The position numbers and the translations under genes are program-made. This document shows, in pieces, positions 34,265-44,447 of a DNA stretch of 64,000 nucleotides; position 1 is the first letter of the stretch; every line of letters starts with the position of its first letter. The stretch is from Humulus lupulus (taxonomy: Eukaryota > Streptophyta > Magnoliopsida > Rosales > Cannabaceae), in the NCBI RefSeq assembly GCF_963169125.1, contig NC_084796.1, forward strand, positions 210,183,948 to 210,247,947. The letters run 5' to 3'. Under the pieces are notes generated by a model that was not told the origin of the DNA, did no database searches, and worked only from the letters and a program-made list of their open reading frames with translations.

Positions 34265-36140
34265 TGTAACGCCCTGGATAACCAAGATCGTTACACTAGT
34301 GTTTAAAATAATGCAAGAGTTGCTAATCAAGTCATTTGTTTAAAAATGTGAATCTAACGATACAAACAGGTTAGGTTTAAAAGATTTTGGTTTTAAACGA
34401 ATAATTTTCATTAAAATACATGATTGGTACATGGGATCCCAAATTAAGGTTTAAATAACGTAATTATAGAATTTCCAAAGCTTATAAATAACCAAGCCAC
34501 TCTAATGGAAAAATACACGTTTTAGGTTCTCGTTCCTGTACAAATCCTCGACCGTGGCGGCCGAGCAGCTGACAATGTACACCTCGCCCCCAGAGCTCTC
34601 CAACCCATGGTCAACTTGCCTTACCCTTGCCCTTACGTGCACCACGTAGCACCCGTGAGCCAAGGACCAGCAAGAAAACATAACATTTAAAACACAATCA
34701 CTAATAATATCCAATTATTTCACAAGACATAACCAAGTACTAAACAATACACAACATTCACCCATTCAACGATAATATTCAACAAGCTAACAATCTGCCA
34801 TTCAACTAACCAACATATCATAATCATCATAATAATTGCACTCAAATCACAAGATAGTTAGGGCTGACAACTTAGGTCGCACCCTCTGTTTAACCCACTG
34901 ACTCCGTCCCGGTTAAACCGAGCTCAGTGCATAATAAGCTTTCCTAGGCTACCAGTGGCCGAACTGCGCCCTGTGCGCAAGTGTAAACACTGGCGCTCTT
35001 AGGCTGCACGTTTACTATTTACTTGGCGTGATACCATCTATTTACAATTCACATGGCATAATACCATCCTCTTTAAAGAGCATACAAAATAGGGAACCCT
35101 TAGTCCCAACATAAATTCCACAACCGGGTGCAGTTTTCTTACCTTTCATTCCAAGTGCTTTAATAAGGAAAGACGACCCCCGAGCACGATCCTGCCCCGA
35201 GCCCAAGCGTACACCTAGTCACAACCATGATAAAGGATTCCATTAATATTCGAGTAAAGGTTTCCGAGTATAGTTCTAACTTCTGGGACATCCAATTCCA
35301 CCAAACACGGTGGTGGAATCAATCCTGAGCACCCTAGGTTAGGTTTCCACGCTTAAAACCCCCATTTAGCCAAAAATTCCCTTTTGAGCCGTGGCCCTAA
35401 AATCTGGCGCTGTGGTTCGCCCCAAAAAATAGAGGCTAAGCCTCTCTGATCACAGACATGCGCCGCGACCCACCCCCAAAAATAGAGGCTAAGCCTCTCT
35501 GATCACAGACATGCGCCGCGGCCCTGCCTTGTGGCGCCGCGGCGCTCCCTTGTCGCAGAGCCGCCCTGGCTCTTCCTTGCTCTGTAGGGTCGTGCACTCT
35601 AAAACAGAGCCGCGACCCAGCCCTGCGAACCCAGAAAAACCACCATTTTTAATATTCAAAGCTCACCCAAATCCACCCTAGACCATCCTAATAACATAAT
35701 TCAATTATCATAACTCTCTAACATGCTTCCAACAGCAAAATCCAACATAAATCTAGTCTAGAAACCCATCAAAACAACATTTAAATCTTTTGAACCCACA
35801 CACTCAAGAACACTCAAACCAGCCATGAAAACACCAGAATTCAAACATGAAATCATAATTTCGAACTTACCTTCACTGCAGAACAAATTCTCCAAGCTAT
35901 TTCTGGGCTAACTCCCAAGTTCCTAGCTTTAATTCAATCTTCAATTTCAAAACCCACAAGTCTCTTAGAATTCAACCAAAGTCACAGAATTCTAACCACC
36001 ATACATAAAACTTACAGCTTACCTAAGATTCTAGTTAGTTTCCCTAGCTTCCACTGAGTTAATCCTCCAAATCCTCAGCTCAAATCACTGAATTCCAGCC
36101 AAATCCCCTTTGTTTTCAGAAGTTTTCTTTAAGAGAGAAG

Positions 36141-36171
<31 letters not shown>

Positions 36172-36724
36172 GTTGGTTTAGCTTTTGTTCCACTGCTTTC
36201 TAAAATTTACTTAGTCTATCCTTAGGTACTTAAGTCAATCCCAAGGCTCGGGGTACCGAAAACGTCCCCGAGGGAAAAACGGTAAATCTCCCCAATATTC
36301 CCACCTAGGCTTCCTAACCTCAAATATATCTCCAATTATTTATTTCCATAACCCGATAATCCGAATAATCATCTAATACCCGAAATACCCCTTGGCTTGC
36401 CCCAAGTCAAGTACCGGGTCCCGTTGTGACTTTCCCGCTACTTGCTCCCTATGATCGCCTTGTGTCGAAAGCTGCAAACATATATTTCCACATAATAATG
36501 TGGTCTTAATAGATTATCACAAAATCACGTTTATGCCCTAACGGGCCAAAATTACAATTATGCCCTTACAACCAAACAGGGTCCGCATGCTTACCCAATA
36601 CTCATAAACATGCATTTCACATAATCATGCATAACACACCATTAATTCACATAACTTCCAATTATGCCCTCCCGGCACACTAATCAAGGCCCTTAAGCCG
36701 TATTAGTAATTTTGGGTTGTTACA
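34265..36724 (-). mobile_element. Solo LTR-H (TE-J family) inserted in TE-F leader
   Basis: 2460 bp, running from TGTAACGCCCTGG (34265) to GGGTTGTTACA (36724). Exact TCACC duplications lie at 34260-34264 and 36725-36729. In reverse orientation its ends match the TE-J LTR. No internal region remains, so it is the product of LTR-LTR recombination. It contains a GA microsatellite (36136-36171) and a 53-bp-period tandem duplication at 35431-35530. The small frame 34502-34714 is within LTR sequence. No gene. Confidence 0.93.
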
Positions 36725-36729
36725 TCACC

Positions 36730-37060
36730 CTAATGACTTAGTTCTCACGCTCGAAACTTGTCGTTCTTCCAAAGTTAACCATATTGAGGGAGGGCTGGGA
36801 TCAGTAAAATCGCTCCCACTACCATGGCCCCTAAAATCTCCATACAGAACCTAGTTCATTGATTTGTATCCACCCTCACTGAACTCAATCATTATTTATT
36901 GAATTTATTCTAAATTAATTTTATTTTACAAATAAAATAAACTCGAAACAAAATTCATACATGCCATCAAAAAATAACAACTTCAAAAAGAAATTCACTT
37001 ATTACAATAATAATTAAAATAAATATAGAAACAATACTAATAATGACTAAGGTAAAATTT
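36730..37060. other. TE-F leader between small ORF and LTR-H
   Basis: No coding sequence. It carries a block shared with TE-A (7060-7200) and TE-G (26560-26700) around 'cccactac(t/c)atggcccc', so this stretch between the small ORF and gag is conserved within the family although non-coding. Confidence 0.6.
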
Positions 37061-37646
37061 CTAAAAATTAGGATCTTCTACATCTAACCCTTCATCTAGC
37101 ATATCATCAGTTATTTCCTCAAAATCATCAATATCATAAGCCTTGAAACTACCACGAGAAATATTCATTAGGATATTATTCTTTTGTTAATTGGTGAATT
37201 GAATATCAATCCTATTGGTAAACCTAAGTATAAGAAAATAATATCTCATGGCTACTGATAAATCATCTTCATCATCTATAGTTTCCCATAATTCATCCAA
37301 TTTTGAAACCACGAAAGGCATATCTCCAAAAAGCCTAATTACTAAGACATATTGATCCATGGCTCTCATCATAATTTGCCTAGTGTTTTGAAGGTGAGCT
37401 ATCTCCTTATAAAATCTAACCAATCTTTGACTGATTCGTTCTAGCACACCTATTGTATCCTTTAGCTCTCTAATCATTTTCAATGCACACAAACAGCTTG
37501 ATAAGTCATTGCTCCATTCATTTTGACTAAAAACATATTAACTAGGACGTTAGTTTCAACATAAACATAATATTCATAACATAAACACTTACATTAGAAA
37601 TCAGATCTGAAGCTTTTGCATGTGTATCAAGGAGAACTTTATGCAT
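37061..37646 (-). pseudogene. TE-F pre-gag small ORF, broken
   Basis: Exon 1 is 37646-37593: ATG and 18 codons, MHKVLLDTHAKASDLISN. It ends in a GTAAGT donor. The intron is 66 nt (37592-37527), ending TTTTTAG. Exon 2 is 37526-37061, ending EDPNF like the TE-A copy. One base is missing just before the ATG at 37521, so exon 1 and exon 2 are out of frame. Another break lies near 37490 and a stop (TTAATTGG on plus) near 37186. Conserved: YVLVIRLFGDMPFV and IDDEDDLSVAMRYYF. Confidence 0.7.
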
Positions 37647-37654
37647 ATGAATGG

Positions 37655-37670
37655 TGGCTCTGGTACAAAC
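37655..37670 (-). other. TE-F primer-binding site, degenerate
   Basis: TTTGTACCAGAGCC on the minus strand, directly after the LTR end. It resembles the initiator-Met tRNA complement with two changes. Confidence 0.6.
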
Positions 37671-39505
37671 TATAATGATCCGACTAACTTAAAGACCTCG
37701 GACCTTTAAAACTACTAAGACATAACTACATTTTTGGATATATACATAAAATAATAGAACTTTATTTACTAATACATAGAAGATTAAAAAAAATACGGGA
37801 TCCCATTATTTATACATAAAATCATAAAGAAAACTAAACCCATATTTAAATATTCAAGTACTAAAAGTGGAAATCATAAAGACACAACTAAAACACTCAA
37901 AATATCAACTTCATCCTCGATCAATCCCATTGGTTCATTCCTTAAGTTCCTTGCCCAATACATAGGCCAAAGCTACCTTAGTTCCATCCTGCCTCCCATG
38001 TTCATTTATCTGCACAATCTAAATAAAAAAGAATGAGCCTAATGCCCTGTAAGGAAAAACTACTAAAACATAAAACATAAAAATGGAGTACAATATTAGT
38101 GGCCATTAACATATTATTATAGTATGTGATAGAAACCGCTATAGTCCTCTTGCTACTACTTAGAGATAGCTTTAAACACAACTATAGTCTGTGATAATGA
38201 TATAAGTCTCAGGATTTGCTTATTTCCTATCTAAGAAACCAAGTGACTAAAAGACACAAAAATAACATACATACACAAAGAACATAACACATAAATCTAA
38301 CTTATTTTCTTTACAAAAAATCGGGGTATTGGAGACAAGCGCGGGATTGGAAACTCCTAAAACCAAATAGTAAAACCATAAGTTTCCACATGAAAAGAAT
38401 TTGAAAAGAAAATCTAAACCATCAAGATAAGAACTTACCAAAAACCTTGAGTTTCAGAGAAATCAAACACTTAACCAAAAGCAATTATAACGAGTTAGGA
38501 TTTGAAGTAAAAGAAAAGAATAAGAGGAATAGTAATGAACTAAACCTGAGGATTAAGAGTACCTTAGATAGCTTAGAGCTTTGATATATACCTCAAAACC
38601 AAAATCACACTATAGCTTACTTCCCAAGTGTTTATAAAAGCTTAGACTTGAAAGCTTTTAACCCCAAAACTCTAGTATTTTCTCTAGAATGAAATTGGCA
38701 GCTTGAAGGCTCTGAGAAGTGTTTGAAAGGTGGTGCAAATGGCTGATTAAATGGTCCTATTTATAGAGTTCAAGGAGTGAAAGTAACTCCCTTTAAAATG
38801 CATAAATAAATGAATGAAAATGAAGTTTTCTGGTCAACAGATGCCCAGAACTCGGTCAAAATCATTCCAGAGCAAGTCCAAGTCGTTGAGGACTGTTTCT
38901 AGCTTCGGATTCCATGGAGTTTCAAAAATGGCTGAGGGAGCCGATATATTCGCCCCTATAGGTGATATATCGCCTGTCCCATTTTCCCGAGCCTCCGTGG
39001 TTTCGTTCGTGCAAAGTCGACGTGTTTTCTGTATTAACATAGGCGATATATTGGCCCCCATAGTCGTGATATATCGACTTACAGAAATATATTAAACATT
39101 TTTTTTTGCACATTTTAAGCACAGTTGAAGTTGCTTAAACCGCTTTGACTGAGTAATACGAGATCCTAACAGTTGAGGGAAGGTTCTAGACTTCCTAGGT
39201 TTATCCTTGATTATTTTATTCATCCAAAATCCTAAATTCTTAATAAACATACATGTGACAAATGTCACATTTTTAATTATTCTATCTAAACCTTAGGTTA
39301 TTATAAATAATATTTCTAGGACGAATTTAAATAATTCAACCTTATGATAATTTCATATTTCTAAACTATAGGTTAAACTTATAAAATCCATAACTCTCTC
39401 TATGAGTTTCCAAATAATTCCCGGCTTGAACCAATAACCATTAAAACTATAATACTATAGCAAAAGATATTACTATCTAACTAAGTAAAATTCTGAGGCG
39501 CTACA
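37671..39505 (-). repeat. TE-F 5' LTR
   Basis: 1835 bp, from GGATCATTATA (37671) to TGTAGCGCCTCAG (39505). TATA box TATAAATAGG on the minus strand at 38757-38766. A cluster of TATATCGCC/GGCGATATAT motifs lies upstream of it at 38939-39080. It matches the split 3' LTR. Small frames such as 38814-39095 fall in LTR sequence. Confidence 0.92.
38757..38766 (-). promoter_or_regulatory. TATA box of TE-F 5' LTR
   Basis: CTATAAATAG on the minus strand, conserved in position with TE-G and LTR-K. Confidence 0.7.
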
Positions 39506-40202
39506 CGAGGTAAGTACGATCCCTTGATTTGATTGTTACAGCGATGAATATTGGTCGACAGTCGGAGTAAGATTGGATAAGATATTGCGAGATAGGAAAT
39601 GAGAATTACCCATTCTGGAGAACGAAATGAGAGACAGGAAGTATTCTGGTTCTGGAATGTTCCAGAGGACCAATGAAATTATTAAGGATTGTTAGAACAG
39701 GAGTATCTGCTTTATTGAAAAGATATAAAAGTTTGCAAATTCAAATATGGGAACATGGAGTTCCAGGATAGGATATCTTGTGCCTCTCCGAGTATTTTTG
39801 ATTAAAAGATAAAATAATTTGGAAAGAAAGAGAAGATTTGACTATAGGTTTGTTAGACTTTTGAGATTCTAACAAGGATTAGACAGATGCCTACAGATTA
39901 GCCTTACCCTAGCATGGGTGGAGGTTCATAAGATGTTATAGTTGTTGATGCTAAGGAAAGGTGTGTCGAGTACTACACCTGTTTAGGTTAAGGGAACCTG
40001 GAATTGCAGTGGAACTTATTACTTAAAGAGAAGCCAGTAGGAATTTTGGTAGAAGGGATAAAGTCTTAAGGAGTAAGAATGTCAGTTTAGTGAGAGTGTT
40101 GTAAAGAAATAACAAGGTAAAGAACTTGACTCCGATGTTAGAGTTAGATAAGTAGGGCTAGTATCTCGAGATGTTTAAGTAAATTTCGAGGATGAAATTT
40201 CG

Positions 40203-40218
40203 ATAACAAGGGGATAGT
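40203..40218 (+). other. TE-E polypurine tract
   Basis: ATAACAAGGGGATAGT lies immediately before the LTR, after the usual 'aatttcgaggatgaaattt' segment that also ends TE-J (51899-51936). Confidence 0.75.
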
Positions 40219-43200
40219 TATAACGTCCCAAATTTTGCAAATAAGGCTTAGTGCCTGGATTAGCATGTCGTGAAGGACTAATTGCATTTACATGTGAATT
40301 TAATTGAATATATGTGTGTTAAATACGCTTGTGGTGTAGAGCACAATTATTTATTTATTTATTAAATTTTGTGCTTTATTTTATTTCATTATTAAGTGTT
40401 GTGAATTATTTTATTTAACTGTTAGAATTGTTTGGTAGAATTTTGTGATTTAATTGTTTATTTATTTATTTATTTTTAATTTGTGAATAATTGAGTTTTG
40501 GTTGAATGCACCAAGGTGCATGGTAGGTAGTGATGCATCCTAGTGATTGAGTGTGTGCATGTGCATGGTTGCATGGTGCACTTGTATGGAATTTTCTACA
40601 CACTATAATGTTTCCTCTTATTAGTTTTATTTTATTTAATTGGAAAAAAATAAATAAAATAAGGAGAAATGAGACGATAGGCTTGTGAATGGGAAAGGAA
40701 GAAGAGAAAATTTCCTTTCTAATCTTAAATTAATTTCTAATATTTTTAAACAAAAAAAGGTTAAGAAAATTATATTATGGTAAGTGATTAAGAGGATTGA
40801 TTTGCAATGGGTTGTTTATGTTATTTTGGGAAGGAAAATATAGGAGAATATTAGTGTAAGAGACCACACATGGTCGTGCATAGAGAGAGAGAGGAAGTGA
40901 GGGCTATATGTGTGAATGGATTGATTTAGTTTCATTTTCTTTGTTTATTGATTCCATTACAATGAAAGGTTAAGAAAAAGATTGGAGGCAATTTTGGGTA
41001 ATTTTCCTTTAGAGTCTAGCCTAGGTTAAAAGGGAAACAAATGAGCTTTGGAGGCTCATTTGTGGTGTGTGACCGTCGGCCATAGAAGGAGACAGAGGGA
41101 GAGAGTGCATGCGAGCTAGAGAGAGAAAGGAAGAAAGAAAGAAGGAGAAGGAGAAGAAGGATAGTGTTTCGAAACATCTAGGTATGTACTCATCTATTGG
41201 TGTTTAAAATCCTTAGTTATGAATCTTCTTCTTCTTTAATCTAAGAATATTTTGTGGTTTTCTTTCTTTTGTTGTATGGTGTTCGAAAATCTCTATCGGT
41301 GTCAAGGTTCCTCTTGCTAGTGTATTCTTGATTCCAAAATCAAGAGAGGTAATGGATTTCTTTACCTATATTGATTGGATGAGTCTATTCTTAGTTATGG
41401 TTTTGTGGTGTTTAATGGTTTGGTCAACATAGGTTGATGATGGAGGGTTGTTGTCTTGATTAGTAGATGGTTTTGATGATGTTATTATAACTTTGTTGAT
41501 CTTGTTCTTGGGAAGCTTGTAGGATTATTGGAGGTTGAATGTTATATGTTTGTGTGATTATTATGATTATTATTATTTGATAAATAAAGGTTATGTATGA
41601 TTAAGTGTTGACAAAGGTTTTAGTTTGTGATCTACTAAATATGATGATGGGTTTTTTCATTTTTTTTTAACATGAAAGGATTTGTTGATTTTGGGCTATG
41701 AGGGTTTCAGCCTAGAGGTGGTGTTCAAAGCATGCTTGTTTTCCTTTTTATGTTTTAATGTCAATTGTAATCTTAGAAACATGATAGGTTATTTGTAAGA
41801 TTTTAAATAGTTATATGTTAGTTTTGTTTTCTTTTGGAATACTTGAATGATAGAAACATGCTAGGGGTTATATTCAATACATGGTTAAAGATGATTTTTT
41901 TTTCTTTTATTTATGCTTGTTTTTTTTTTGTATGATTTGTGAGTATGTTTTAACGTGGTTTGAATAATTATTATATGCTAATGGTAATACAAAATACTTA
42001 AAGGAGGTGTAGAAACATGCTAGCATTTGTGTTTAAATTGTGTTAATTTAAACATGTATGATTATTGTATGAGGTTTGTGAAACATAATGTAAAAGGATG
42101 AATTTCAAGACTTTATATGCTTGCTGTTTTTTGTGTATAAATGGTATGAAATGTGATGGAAATAATGATTTGTATGCATAAATGTTTTTGCAAGTGCTAT
42201 CATGATTTTATGAAATTAAAAGGGAATTTTAATTTATATTAAAATGATATTTTTACCCAAATAAATACCTACAGTTTTTTTATATATATTTTTAGAGAAA
42301 ATGTGAGTTTTAATTCCAAGATGGTGATTTTTGAAGGTTTATTTTGTTGCTGGAATATATGGTAAAAATTATGAAAATTCTTTTAATTGAAAGAAAATTT
42401 GTGTGTTTGTTGAAATGATATAACATCCTAAACTATATATATTAAAAATAGTATTTTAAATGTAACCTTGAATATTCACATTTTAATAAGTATGATTTTT
42501 TTTTATTTTAATAAAGAAAAATATTAAAATTAAGTTCCCTTGTGATTTTCAAATAAAATGAATGGTGGCTGAAAGTTTAGTTTAATAAATTAAAAATAAT
42601 TATTTGATTATCACATATGAATTTATACTACATAAAATTGAGTCTTAAATAATACAAGCAAAATATATTTTTCTCACTCCTAAAATTATATTTTTTTCTC
42701 ACATCAATCTCGTAATTTTATTAAGTTAAATAAAGTGTTATTTGTTCTAAGGGAAACACAATATTTACAAGTACTTTAGATAATTTCATGTTTTTGGCTA
42801 TTTTCTATGCAAATTTACAAATAATAAATGGAATTATTATATTTTTGAAAATGGCTAAATAATGTCTTAAGAGATTTAATCAACTTAGGGATTTAAAGGA
42901 AATAAATAATGGTGAGAAATTATGACTTATAAATATTTATTTTGAAAATAATAGAAATAAGCGCATAAAAATTATCGTTTTTAAAGTAACTTTTTAACAA
43001 CGTTCCCACGTATGCATGTCGCATGCAAATGTACTTTTACATTCAAATATATATCTAATATTTAACCTTATGAGTTTTACTTGAAAATCATGCATGTATA
43101 ATAGGTAAAAGTTGCATTATTCTTTCGGTAATTTTATATGTAAAATGTGCATGTTTGGAAAATATGTGTAGATTTCATCATGTGTGCATTGGGGTATATG

Positions 43201-44280
43201 AGTTGGGCACAAGAAAGTCTTACGTGATGCTAAAGAATGGTATTTGATTATGGTTATAGGCCCGTTGTGAAGTTTGTCAATTTTTGCTTTGCTCGGACTT
43301 GAGGTAAAGAAGTTAGATAGAATTTTGTTTATTTATGCTATGAACGGTAATATTGGTTTGGTATGAAGATAAATGTTATGTATGATGATACACATTATGA
43401 TATGAAGTATGAAGTGTTGTTGTTCATCGATATGGTGAAATTTGATGAATCATGTACATTCTTTTTATGTTGATGCTATTGGATTGCATATATTTCTGTA
43501 TGTTGTATGATATGTAAATGATTGTTAGCGGGTAGAACGCGACACAACAAATGGGTTACTAAGGATCTTAGATGTAACCCAAGTTACTAAGGATATAAAG
43601 ACATAACTCATAGGGTAGACGTGTCGAGGTTATTCAAGGATAAGAGCCCCCTGTTTACCTCAAGATGTGACATGGACAAGGTAGGGGGCCTTGTTCACAA
43701 AGATATGATGATGATGCTTATGATGATGATGTTTGAATATGTTTATGATATATGATGCATGATAACGATGTATGGTTATGACGTTAAGTGCAATGTATGA
43801 TGATGTATGTATATGACATTGTAGGAGTCTTACGATAAGATTATGTTTTGTTGTATTTTTCTTTGTCTGTTATTTGTACTTCCTTACTGGGCTTCTAGCT
43901 CACCCCCTTACTTTTCCTTCTATGTAGCAAATAGGGTTTCTCATTTACACACGTGGTGATGTGGGGAGTTCCAACATCAGGGTGTGTATGGCGTGAGGGT
44001 ATCCTATGACAGAACAAACGATCAGCTTAAAACGCCAAAATTTAAAGGAGAATGTTATGTTTTATTTTGATTTCCAAACTTCTTAGTGGAACTTGAACTA
44101 AATTTTTTTTTTAAAAAAAAAACGTTGCGTGAGAACTTTTATTTTATTTTAAACTATTGGGCCCAACTTGCATGTTTTAGCAAGGCCCCACTAAAAAATT
44201 TCATATAATAAGAGGTTTTCTTCTGTAAGTTTATGAGAATGAGGATGTTTTACAAAGTATTAGTTTCAGACATTTTTACA
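40219..44280 (+). repeat. 4.06-kb LTR shared by TE-E (left) and TE-I (right)
   Basis: Starts TATAACGTCCC (first G mutated) right after a polypurine tract and ends CATTTTTACA right before a primer-binding site. Aligns in reverse with LTR-L and LTR-M. It includes GA-rich runs (41090-41165) and the segment 'ccttactgggcttctagctcacc' near 43885. Because it has a polypurine tract on one side and a primer site on the other, it is the 3' LTR of one element and the 5' LTR of the next. No gene. Confidence 0.8.
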
Positions 44281-44282
44281 AA

Positions 44283-44295
44283 TGGTATCAGAGAC
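44283..44295 (+). other. TE-I primer-binding site
   Basis: TGGTATCAGAGAC follows the LTR end after two bases, matching initiator-Met tRNA. Confidence 0.82.
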
Positions 44296-44447
44296 GGTCG
44301 TCCATGTTTCCAGGACCCTCCCCATACACGCTAAAGAAGGGAAAATCTCACCTCACCACGTCATAAGTATTTGTTTTATGTGCTATTACTTGTTTATATT
44401 TTATTTAATTTTATAGTTTTGTTACTGTAGTATAGTAAGATGCCTCA

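Larger units (their letters stand above)
21123..39505 (-). mobile_element. TE-F, Ty3/gypsy chromovirus (Tekay/Del-like) hosting TE-G and LTR-H
   Basis: A complete minus-strand element by its ends: 5' LTR 37671-39505, primer site about 37655-37668, small ORF, gag, pol with chromodomain, polypurine tract at 29479-29495 and a 3' LTR in two pieces (29307-29478 and 21123-22428). Flanked by CGAGG duplications. Without the 6.9-kb TE-G and 2.46-kb LTR-H insertions it would be about 9.0 kb. It belongs to the same family as TE-A and TE-G. Coding regions are all broken. Confidence 0.92.
20280..40202 (+). pseudogene. TE-E pol remnant (20280-21117 and 39511-40202)
   Basis: Left part: the RNase H end is recognisable as YYPGKTNVEADAL near 20325-20365 and the pre-integrase segment as IKMEILDKSYITPH near 20575-20615. 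The integrase core is recognisable as QKVIVHLCGAPE near 20905-20935, where other copies read a VRLHGVP form. Right part: integrase C-terminal remnants near 39650-39780 (VPGDxxxLSEYF-like) and a chromodomain relic ending RVL-RNNKVxxLTP near 40095-40150. Many stops and shifts. The two parts join at the CGAGG target duplication of TE-F, so the gene was already present when TE-F inserted. Confidence 0.65.
20000..44280 (+). mobile_element. TE-E, old plus-strand chromovirus, split by TE-F
   Basis: Left part about 20000-21122, right part 39511-44280. The coding remains are continuous across the TE-F insertion: RNase H end and integrase on the left, integrase C-terminus and chromodomain on the right. 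These are followed by a polypurine tract (AACAAGGGGATAGT, ending 40218) and a 4.06-kb LTR. It is highly degenerate and the 5' part is missing. Family placement is by resemblance to the other chromoviruses here. Confidence 0.7.

Noticed and set aside
34502..34714. Small frame similar to the one at 19385-19579
   Set aside because: The similarity follows from LTR homology. Frames shift relative to each other and the related TE-J LTR has stops there.
38814..39122. Frames with GADIFAPIGDIS and related peptides, recurring at 21943-22213
   Set aside because: They fall over the TATATCG motif cluster of the LTR in opposite frames. They are LTR sequence upstream of the TATA box, not conserved protein.
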